Origin: Bacteroidales bacterium
GTDB taxonomy: Bacteria; Bacteroidota; Bacteroidia; Bacteroidales; JAADJA01
DNA length: 64,000 nucleotides
Assembly (NCBI GenBank): GCA_020052415.1
Contig: JAGVPB010000048.1
Span: 124,001-188,000, forward strand
Direction of reading: 5' to 3'
Shown: positions 54,436 through 62,331 of the stretch, piece after piece
Numbering within the stretch: position 1 is the stretch's first letter
Layout of the letters: each line of letters begins with the position of its first letter
Position numbers and translations under genes: made by a program
The notes under the pieces: generated by a model
Database searches by the model: none
Told to the model about the DNA's origin: nothing
What the model saw: the letters and a program-made list of their open reading frames with translations, nothing else

Positions 54436-56229
54436 TCAACGCAACAAAATCATTTTCTCAGTTTTACAGGATTTGCCAGCATTGATTTTATAAAAATAAT
54501 ATCCACTCTGCACCCTGTCGCCTGATTCATTTGTTGCATTCCAGGTTACTGAATGATCGCCCGCACTTATATCTTCATTTTTTATTTGTTTAATCAATCT
54601 TCCACTCAGATCGTAAACATCAATGATGATATGTCCGGATTCCTTCAGATTAAATTCAATCTTTGTTTCTTCAGTAAACGGATTGGGGTAATTAACGGAT
54701 GTCATCAGGCTATTGATGGTTTCAGTGAGTGAGGTAACAGGATTATAACCTAAAAACGTATTTACCATTTCACTGATAATATAGGCTTTCAGATCAAGCG
54801 TATCTCCTGTTGCTATAGCTCCCAATAAAATTGATGAAGAAATGGTTTTATAAGAAGGATCATCATTAATGAACATCCTGCCAAAACCATCTTCGCTGCT
54901 GAATAGTAGCTGACTTCCGTTCGATTCCAGCCTGTCAATGCTGTAATGAGGGCTGTAACCACCATTATAATAAAAAGTCCGGTCGGAAGAGAGGCAGTTC
55001 GGCCCGCCTTTTACTTTAACAACTTCCTGCTCAATGCCATCCCCAATATACTGCAATCCCAAATAATCAAAGAACTCTGTGTTATTATGGTTCAATCCAA
55101 TATCCGCACTTTCAATATATAAATTTCCTCCATTTTCGAGGTAATTCATCAGTTTGTTCTGGTTTGCTGCACTTACAAAACCAGGAGGTGTAAGGCCTCA
55201 GTCCACACAATAACACCCCATAGTGCTGAATACCATTTCATAAGAATTCAGGTCAGCAGGCAAAGTTGTTACATAAGTGTAATCGTATCCTGCAACATCC
55301 AGAACCCGTGTGAGAGCTGTGGATGGTTCGATCTGATCGCCCTGCTCAGGACAAGTCACTGTTTGGATGGCATTATCGTTGTCCCAGACAAGTATGTCAA
55401 ATTCAATATCAGGATTCACCCTCACAAACTGACTTATGGAAATATTGTTCTGTTCGAATACATCCCCCTCTAGTTCGACCACACCATAAAATGCAGTATT
55501 GTAAGCTGCATTTGAACTCCATTCAAAATTAAAAGATTTTGTTTCCTGGGGTTCAATAATTCCGGGTATATCAATATTTCCAATCAGATTGCCCGTTTTA
55601 TGACAAAACATCTTGACAGAATAGCCTGACTGAGCTTCCATTCCAAAATTTTTAACATCAACTGTCCAGGTACCCGGTTCCAGTACTTCGATGGAGATAG
55701 GCCCGGTAATCGCCGTTAACGCAAGGTCTTTATCGAACAATGCCGATAATCTGACCTCAAAAACGTCCCACCAGTTCCAGTTGTAAGATTCAAGACCATA
55801 AGTTCTAAACTCAATCTGAATATCCTGGCCACCGAACTCTTCCAAAGAAAGGGTTAATTCAGAACCACCCGAAGATCCCCAATTTCCATTTACTAAGTTA
55901 TAATTCCAGAGGATGGTTGATTCCGAACCTTCATGGATAGCGATTTCAGCAAATTCATTTCCGGTACCACTGAAAACATCAAGGTATTGTACTATGGTTA
56001 TTTCTGCTATATTTACCGGCAGTGCGATAACAGGTGAAAGAGCTGACAGGTCAAAATTAGTAACGGATGGAATCCAGTAGAACTCTAGTTTCCCTCCGGC
56101 AACCGACCAGTTTTCCTCAAGTGTCCAATCCTGCCCGTTATTAAAATTCTCCTCCCAGTAATTCGTCTGTGCGGATAAAGTTATACTGAGCATGGAGAAT
56201 ATAACTGGTAAAAGGATCAACTGTTTCAT
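54436..56229 (-). CDS. Candidate T9SS-secreted selenoprotein, or same gene with a nonsense UGA
   Basis: Two reading frames (56229-55198 and 54483-55149 onwards) are one frame interrupted only by TGA at 55198-55200, codon 344, in the context GCYCVD-U-GLTPPGF. Read through, it gives 597 residues: signal peptide (KQLILLPVIFSMLSITLSAQ), a beta-sandwich domain starting ENFNNGQDW, a CARDB-like Ig domain (about 185-290), an alpha/beta domain with a GG-N-L-Y-I-E motif (about 295-475) and a FlgD-like/T9SS C-terminus (VNYPNPFTEETKIEF to MILLR). Two Cys (339, 341) lie just before the UGA, and a SECIS-like hairpin lies 13 nt after it. The gene is directly upstream of tRNA-Sec and selA on the same strand. 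Its final stop is also TGA. The start ATG at 56229 suits the signal peptide. The alternative is a Trp (TGG) to TGA mutation or a read error. Confidence 0.5.
55159..55184 (-). promoter_or_regulatory. SECIS-like hairpin after in-frame UGA
   Basis: On the minus strand CTGGTTT pairs perfectly with AAACCAG; a bulged T and one further G-C pair extend it (CTGGTTT-T-G with CAAACCAG). The apical part contains GTAAGTG. It begins 13 nt after the UGA (11 nt in E. coli fdhF), with a bulged U as in the fdhF SECIS. The apical loop starts about 22 nt from the UGA, inside the usual bacterial range. Confidence 0.5.
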
Positions 56230-56255
56230 AGGCATCCATTTTAAATTTAACAGTG

Positions 56256-56285
56256 TAAAAATAGAAATTTTATTCATAGGACAAT
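56256..56285 (-). promoter_or_regulatory. Possible promoter of the candidate selenoprotein gene
   Basis: Minus-strand ATTG (56282-56285), an 18-bp spacer and TATTTTTA (56256-56263; 7 of 8 matches to TAnnTTTG). Transcription would begin about 20 nt before the ATG at 56229, which supports that start. Confidence 0.35.
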
Positions 56286-56397
56286 TAATAAATTGGCAGG
56301 GTTGCCTGTTTTGAATAAATGATTGGATGATTCTGTTTATTTTTGAAAAACATTTAGTGATGAGGTTTTATTTATCCTTCAACCTTAAAATAATTTT

Positions 56398-57318
56398 ATG
56401 CAAACAATTCTTGGAGCCGGTGGATCCATAGGGAAAGGCCTGGCGAAAAATTTAACAGATTACTCTGACAAAATCAGGTTGGTCAGCCGGAATCCGAAAG
56501 CAATAAATCCGGCCGATCAGCTTTTTTCATGTGATCTTACAAACAAAGCCCAGGTTTCTAAAGCCGTGAAGGGTTCTGAAATAGCTTACCTTGTTGCCGG
56601 ATTGAATTACAATACAAAAATCTGGCAGGAACAATGGCCGGTCGTAATGAAAAATGTTTTGGAAGCCTGTAAGGAACATAATTCCAAACTGGTTTTTTTT
56701 GACAATATTTATATGTATGATCCTGCCTCAATTACAAAAATGACGGAAGAACCACCCGTAAATCCTGTAAGCAAAAAAGGAGAAGTGCGGGCTAAGATTG
56801 CTCAAATGCTGTTGGATGAAACTAAAGCTGGAAATATCAGTGCATTGATTGCACGTTCGGCCGATTTTTACGGACCGGGGATAACAGGAAGCATTATCAT
56901 GAACGGAGTTTATGAAAACCTGATGAAAGGGAAAAAAGCCAACTGGTTTTGTTCATTAAAATACCGACATTCGGCTACTTTTACTCCTGATGCGTCCAGA
57001 GCTACGGCAATGCTTGGAAACAGCGTTGGCGCTTATGGACAGGTTTGGCATCTGCCAACCGCCGGTGAACCACCTACCGGAAAGGAATGGATAGAAGCGA
57101 TTGCATCCGCAATGGGGGTAAAGCCTAAAGTGCAGGTTGCATCAAAATCAATGGTCTGGATTTTAGGTTTGTTTAATCCAATTTTAAAAGAGTTTACAGA
57201 GATGCTTTATCAATACGACCGGGATTACGTTTTTGACAGCAGTAAGTTTGAAAAAGCCTTTGGTTTAATGCCTACACCCTATTCGGAAGGAATAAAGCAA
57301 ATTGTTAGCAAGGGATGA
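56398..57318 (+). CDS. NAD-dependent epimerase/dehydratase family protein (atypical SDR)
   Basis: 306 residues. The N-terminal Rossmann motif is MQTILGAGGSIGKGLAK, with the acidic/base-binding LVSRNPK after the second strand. Position FFDNIYMYDP (Tyr) and the region YGPG match extended SDR proteins of the nucleoside-diphosphate-sugar epimerase type, here acting on an unknown substrate. C-terminal helices (ASKSMVWILGLFNPILKEFTEMLYQYDRDYVFDSSKFEKAFG) are typical. It stands alone, divergent from the candidate selenoprotein gene. Confidence 0.85.
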   Translation: MQTILGAGGSIGKGLAKNLTDYSDKIRLVSRNPKAINPADQLFSCDLTNKAQVSKAVKGSEIAYLVAGLNYNTKIWQEQWPVVMKNVLEACKEHNSKLVFFDNIYMYDPASITKMTEEPPVNPVSKKGEVRAKIAQMLLDETKAGNISALIARSADFYGPGITGSIIMNGVYENLMKGKKANWFCSLKYRHSATFTPDASRATAMLGNSVGAYGQVWHLPTAGEPPTGKEWIEAIASAMGVKPKVQVASKSMVWILGLFNPILKEFTEMLYQYDRDYVFDSSKFEKAFGLMPTPYSEGIKQIVSKG

Positions 57319-57419
57319 TCTAAGTAATTAGAATTCAATAATTCAAGCCTTAAGGATAAAAGAAATAAACCTTTTTATATTCCAAATCTTCCTTCAATCT
57401 ATTCAGCGCATATATTTCA

Positions 57420-57427
57420 TACATTTG
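57420..57427 (+). promoter_or_regulatory. -7 element for the MNT/HEPN pair
   Basis: TACATTTG, perfect TAnnTTTG, 39 bp before the ATG at 57467. A weaker CAACTTTG (57430-57437) follows. No clear -33 element. Confidence 0.45.
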
Positions 57428-57466
57428 TACAACTTTGTTTTACGGTTTTGATTAAAATGAATTTTC

Positions 57467-57790
57467 ATGAAAAAAAGCATCACTGTAGTAAAAGAACTGA
57501 AAAAACTTCTGATTGCCCATTTTGGTGAAAATATTAAAGAAGTGATTTTATTTGGATCAAGAGCAAAAGGTACTGCCGGCAAGTACTCTGATTATGATGT
57601 GCTTGTAATTGTTAAACAAGATTATGACTGGCATTTCAGAAATGAAATCCTGCATGTTGTTTACAAAATGGAATTGGAAAAAGATATCTTAATAGATATT
57701 CATTTATTATCAATCAATGAAGTTTCAAATACCTTAAGAGGAAGCCAGCCGGTTTTTATCAACGCATTAAATAATGGGTTATACGCATGA
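57467..57790 (+). CDS. Minimal nucleotidyltransferase (MNT) domain protein
   Basis: 107 residues. The nucleotidyltransferase signature is FGSRAKGTAGKYSDYDVLVIV (G-S then D-x-D), with a third acidic residue in ILIDIHLLS. MNT proteins pair with HEPN proteins as toxin-antitoxin systems, where the MNT can add AMP to the HEPN partner and so neutralise it. Its stop overlaps the next gene by 4 bp (ATGA). Confidence 0.92.
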   Translation: MKKSITVVKELKKLLIAHFGENIKEVILFGSRAKGTAGKYSDYDVLVIVKQDYDWHFRNEILHVVYKMELEKDILIDIHLLSINEVSNTLRGSQPVFINALNNGLYA

Positions 57791-58200
57791 CAGTTGGAGA
57801 AGAAAAAAGAAAAGCAATTATTGATTATCGGATTAACCAGGCAAAAACCTTAATTCCTGAAATTGAATCTTTAATTCGTTCAGGAAGTTATGTTTTTGCG
57901 GTAAACAGGATTTATTATGGGATGTTTTACATGGTTACGGCCTTAGCGCTCAAATATAAATTTGAATCATCGAAACATCAGCAATTACTGGGTTGGTTTA
58001 ACAAGACTTTTATTAAGGAAGGAATCATTGATCGAAAATACGGAGAGTATATCAGGAAAGCTTATAAAAACAGGATGATCGGAGATTACGACACCTTTGT
58101 TGAATTCAATAAAGACGAGGTATTTGAAATGTTTGACGAAATGAAAGATTTTATTCCGGCTATAGATAAACTCATAAATTCTTCTGAAATTGAAAAATGA
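57787..58200 (+). CDS. HEPN-domain protein (UPF0332-like) partnered with MNT
   Basis: 137 residues, all-helical. RIYYGMFYMVTALALKY and KAYKNRMIGDYDTF are HEPN/UPF0332 features. The usual RNase motif Rx4-6H is not present: the Arg of NRMIGDY is followed by Tyr instead of His, as in several UPF0332 members, so ribonuclease activity is uncertain. It is coupled to the MNT gene by an ATGA overlap. Confidence 0.9.
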   Translation: MTVGEEKRKAIIDYRINQAKTLIPEIESLIRSGSYVFAVNRIYYGMFYMVTALALKYKFESSKHQQLLGWFNKTFIKEGIIDRKYGEYIRKAYKNRMIGDYDTFVEFNKDEVFEMFDEMKDFIPAIDKLINSSEIEK

Positions 58201-58428
58201 ATAATCTCGTTTTGAAACTTAAACGGACAAAGAAGTTATACCGATTGATCTAAACATCGGAGTTTGTCGCCGAAACAAATACTTTCCTGATGGTTTATAA
58301 TAGCGATGAAACTAAGGTAGGGAGCAATGAAGTGGTGGTAGGGGAATGAGGAGGTGAATTGGTTATTTAGGAAACAATTTTAACATTAATAATTCGTTAA
58401 CCTGATTTAAACCAATAATAATTGAAAA

Positions 58429-60468
58429 ATGAAAACAATACTTTTTTCAATCATTTTTTCTCTAACATCTTTAATTTCATTTTCCCAGTGGTTATGGCAA
58501 AATCCTTTACCACAAGGTAACTGCCTCAATTCTGTTTTTTTTGTAAATAACACTAATGGGTTTGTAGTAGGAGAAGGTGGAACCATATTGAGAATTGGAG
58601 ATGGAGGTGACAACGTTAGCATATTAACGAGTGGTACAAAAAATAGATTATATTCCGTGTTTTTTACAGATTTAAATATAGGGTATGTGGTTGGAGACAA
58701 GGGAACTATTCTTAAAACAGATAATGGTGGCATAAATTGGACTACTTTGTCAAGTGGAACGGATAATAATTTAAAATCGGTTTTTTTTACGGATAGTAAT
58801 ACAGGGTATACGGTTGGCGATTGGGGATTAATTCTAAAAACCACCAACGGAGGATTAAATTGGATAGTTGTGTCAAATGGATTAACTACCTTTTTACATT
58901 CTGTTTACTTTATTAATAGTAATACAGGATTTGCAGTGGGTGATTGGGGTATTATTTTGAAAACAATAAATGCTGGTGAATCATGGGTTAATATGTCAAA
59001 TGGCTTAACTTCATTCTTTAATACAGTAAATTTTTCTGATGAAAATATAGGTTATGTAATTGGTACTGGAATCATAGTAAAAACTTGCGATGGAGGCACA
59101 ACCTGGACACCTTTAGCATATAACCCTTCATTTTCATTATATTCTGGTCAGTTTATTGACTCAAATACAGGTTATATTATTGAAGGTGGGGGCCTACTAA
59201 AAACTATTGATGGAGGTGCAAACTGGTCATCTTTAAATCTTGATTTACCAGTTTCGCTAACATCTTTGTTCTTTACTAATGCTAGTACAGGTTATATTGC
59301 TGGTCATTGTGGTACTATATTAAAAACCATTGATGGCGGATTAAATTGGATAAAATTATCAGCTGGATCAACTAACCATTTATATTCGGTTAATTTTCCT
59401 GATTCCTATACAGGTTATGCAGTAGGGCTTGGTGATACCATCCTAAAGACAAATAATGGAGGGGATACTTGGTCTGCAATTTCAGTCGGAATTTATGAAG
59501 CATGGTCGTCTAATTATTTTACAGATGCCAATACCGGTTTTCTTGTTGGTGGAGGAGGAACAATAATAAAAACTACTGATGGAGGAACTAACTGGTCCGC
59601 TTACCAAATAGGACCATATAATTTAAATTCCGTTTACTTTTACGATAATAATAATGGTTACGTAGTAGGTGACAATGGAATATTCTTAAAAACCATCAAT
59701 GCAGGAATTGAATGGAATATGTCTTGGGTTGGAATAAATAGTTGGTATTGTGTTTACTTCACAGATTCAAATACAGGATACATTGCAGGAGCTAATGGTA
59801 TTATTAATAAAACCACTAACGGAGGTTCGACATGGACGACACAATCCAGCGGAACCACCCTCGTGTTATTTGATCTTCACTTTCCAAATGCTAATACAGG
59901 TTATGCAGTTGGTCCTGCAGGAATTATCTTAAAAACTATCAATGGTGGCATAAATTGGACTACTTTGTCAAGTGGGATTTATCAAAATTTTCGATCAGTT
60001 AATTTTACAGATATCAACAACGGTTTTGTTGTGGGTTCGGTTGGAACAATTTTAAAAACTACAGATGGAGGAGCAGGTTGGACTTTTCTGCAAAGCGGAA
60101 CAGTTAATGATTTAATATCTGTTAGTTTTACTGATGAAAATACAGGCTACGTGGTAGGTTGGGGTGGTACCATCTTAAAAACAACAAATGGAGGTGTACA
60201 ATTTGTTGATGAACATGCAATACATAAACCTACATTTAGTGTTTATCCCAACCCGGCAAACGAAAAATTCATCATTTCTAACAATAATGAATTTATTGAA
60301 GAACCCAGTGTAAGCATCTTCAAAATTGATGGAACGCTGGTTTTGAATAATAAATTCAGAAATCAAAAAATGATTGAGATTGATGTTGGCAACCTTACTA
60401 ATGGTATTTACCTGGTGAAAATAAAGACTAAGAAAGGTATGGTGGTTAAAAAGTTAGTGATAGAATAA
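58429..60468 (+). CDS. Secreted 14-repeat Ycf48/HCF136-like beta-propeller protein with T9SS domain
   Basis: 679 residues: signal peptide (KTILFSIIFSLTSLISFSQ), then fourteen repeats of about 42 residues with the pattern LxSVFFTDxNTGYxVGxxG, TILKTxDGGxNWTxLSSG, as in photosynthesis assembly factor Ycf48/HCF136 and BNR-like propellers. Fourteen copies fit two seven-bladed propellers. The last 75 residues (FSVYPNPANEKFIIS to KKLVIE) are a T9SS sorting domain. No enzymatic residues can be named; a binding or adhesive role on the cell surface is likely. The codon use is very AT-rich compared with its neighbours. Confidence 0.9.
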   Translation: MKTILFSIIFSLTSLISFSQWLWQNPLPQGNCLNSVFFVNNTNGFVVGEGGTILRIGDGGDNVSILTSGTKNRLYSVFFTDLNIGYVVGDKGTILKTDNGGINWTTLSSGTDNNLKSVFFTDSNTGYTVGDWGLILKTTNGGLNWIVVSNGLTTFLHSVYFINSNTGFAVGDWGIILKTINAGESWVNMSNGLTSFFNTVNFSDENIGYVIGTGIIVKTCDGGTTWTPLAYNPSFSLYSGQFIDSNTGYIIEGGGLLKTIDGGANWSSLNLDLPVSLTSLFFTNASTGYIAGHCGTILKTIDGGLNWIKLSAGSTNHLYSVNFPDSYTGYAVGLGDTILKTNNGGDTWSAISVGIYEAWSSNYFTDANTGFLVGGGGTIIKTTDGGTNWSAYQIGPYNLNSVYFYDNNNGYVVGDNGIFLKTINAGIEWNMSWVGINSWYCVYFTDSNTGYIAGANGIINKTTNGGSTWTTQSSGTTLVLFDLHFPNANTGYAVGPAGIILKTINGGINWTTLSSGIYQNFRSVNFTDINNGFVVGSVGTILKTTDGGAGWTFLQSGTVNDLISVSFTDENTGYVVGWGGTILKTTNGGVQFVDEHAIHKPTFSVYPNPANEKFIISNNNEFIEEPSVSIFKIDGTLVLNNKFRNQKMIEIDVGNLTNGIYLVKIKTKKGMVVKKLVIE

Positions 60469-60726
60469 TTGGAAATTTACTTTATTTTAGGCTACTACAT
60501 TTCGCAAACTATAACTTCAAACCCTCCCACCCATTAAATTAAACTTCGCCTGCGGGAAAGATTACAAGTAATCAAATTCGTTGTAAAATCGCTTTATTAT
60601 CTATTATGATAAATCAGAAGACGAAACCATGTCAAAATCCCTGTTAATCAAATTGGTGAAATTATTCTTTTCCTGAATAAATTCAGGATGAAGTGATAAA
60701 TGTTTTCGTGATAAACTTAAATTTGA

Positions 60727-62145
60727 TTATCTGTAAAGTTTCACATTCACCGAAATGCCAGATTCGACTTTAAAGGTCTGTTCGAGTGTAAAAGCAGAAC
60801 GGTTTGAATATTTCGAGCGGAAAATAACCTTGTAGGTACCGGGTTGCAATACGAGGGTTTCTCTTTGGGCTGCGTTGTCGCGGAAATTATAAACCCATTT
60901 CAGTTCATTATTGTCAACAAGATAAACACCGCCAAAACCACTTGCTTTCTTTTCGATAACGGCAATACCGGGAAGCGGAATTTCAATTGTAGTCGTATGA
61001 CTTTGCTTAATTTCAATATCATTGACATATATCCTGGGCAGGCTTAGAATTTCAAGGTCATAAATCCCGGTGATATATTTTTCAGTCTGGCCGAACTGCT
61101 GTACATTAAGGGTTTCCATTTTACCGTTTTGCCTGACAATACCTTTTAAATCACGGACAGTTTTATCACGGGCGTCCAGTTTCAGGTCAAGGTAACCCTG
61201 AGGAACATTAGCCGCAATAATGGTATGTTTTCCCGGAGTCAGTGATATGCTGTCTATACGCCGCAACGGTATGGTATGAATAACAATGTCATAAGCCAGA
61301 AGCGGATCAATCTCTAACGTGTCGGGTAATCCCTTGTTGTTAAGAGTATGAACGAAGTTGTATTTGATGAGACCTGAGAAATTATCATAGAAGGTCATGC
61401 TCACGTTTGTTTCGGTAGGTTTGCCGTATTCGTCAAGCAGATTCACCTGGGCTGTTGTAGAATTCAAAGCCTGTGAGATGACTATATTCAATGCTTTTGA
61501 AAACTCCGCTTCACTCGATGCGTCAAAGTAGGTACCGACGCAATCGAATGCTTCGGAAAAATTTCTGCCAATCCCAATGATGAAAGGCTTTAGTGCAACT
61601 CCCTTTTTCTGAAGTGCAAGAGAAACAGCGCAGGGATCTCCATCACATTCTTCCAATCCGTCGGTGATAAGAACAATAATATTTCTGCAATTATCGCATG
61701 CAGGAAAATCATAGCCAGCCTGCTCAAGTGCATAAGCAATGGGTGTCGTCCCTTTGGGGACAATGGATTTCAGCCTTGTTTTAATTTCAGGAATGTTGTT
61801 TTTGGCGAAAGGGACAACCAGTTTGGTATCATTGCAAACCTGGGGAGGAAAATTAAACTGATGGCCATACAACCGTAAGCCCAGTTCGAGATTGTTTACT
61901 GTCTGCAGGCTATCGAGAAGGTTGATCAGCAGTTTGCGGGCAATGGTAATTTTCATATCGCTCTGCCAGCGTCCGTACATGCTTTGCGAAGCATCAAAAA
62001 CAAACAGGATACGGGTTAATGGCGGCGGTTTTTCTTCCTCTTCCTGCAATTGTCCGTAAACAAAGGGAAAAGATAGAAATAAAATGATCAAACTAAAAAG
62101 TATTTTTAACCTCAAGGCAATATCTGATTTTGAAACAAAATCCAT
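60727..62145 (-). CDS. Secreted VWA-domain protein
   Basis: 472 residues from the ATG at 62145, just before the signal peptide IALRLKILFSLIILFLSFPFVYG; an upstream ATG (62235) would add 30 odd residues. The von Willebrand A domain spans about 43-225 with the MIDAS residues visible: FVFDASQSM (DxSxS), the Thr of PKGTTPIA and the Asp of VLITDGLEECDGDPC. The C-terminal half is made of beta strands resembling carboxypeptidase-regulatory/PEGA-like repeats. VWA domains bind proteins through a metal ion; the partner is unknown. Confidence 0.85.
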   Translation of the reverse strand: MDFVSKSDIALRLKILFSLIILFLSFPFVYGQLQEEEEKPPPLTRILFVFDASQSMYGRWQSDMKITIARKLLINLLDSLQTVNNLELGLRLYGHQFNFPPQVCNDTKLVVPFAKNNIPEIKTRLKSIVPKGTTPIAYALEQAGYDFPACDNCRNIIVLITDGLEECDGDPCAVSLALQKKGVALKPFIIGIGRNFSEAFDCVGTYFDASSEAEFSKALNIVISQALNSTTAQVNLLDEYGKPTETNVSMTFYDNFSGLIKYNFVHTLNNKGLPDTLEIDPLLAYDIVIHTIPLRRIDSISLTPGKHTIIAANVPQGYLDLKLDARDKTVRDLKGIVRQNGKMETLNVQQFGQTEKYITGIYDLEILSLPRIYVNDIEIKQSHTTTIEIPLPGIAVIEKKASGFGGVYLVDNNELKWVYNFRDNAAQRETLVLQPGTYKVIFRSKYSNRSAFTLEQTFKVESGISVNVKLYR

Positions 62146-62331
62146 ATATGAACGTTCATTTTTTGCAGGTATTATACTGCTGCAAAATATATTCAAAGGT
62201 ATGGCAAAAGGATAAATCTGTTCGCAGAAAAACATAAATATATAAACAGCGTATTGTTAGGAAAAATCAGGCCGTAAATTATTACAGACCATTACAATTG
62301 ATATTTTAGCGACCCAAATCGAAATACAACA

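Noticed and set aside
54436..56229. Frameshift separating two genes
   Set aside because: Both parts are in the same frame and only a TGA separates them; no indel is needed.
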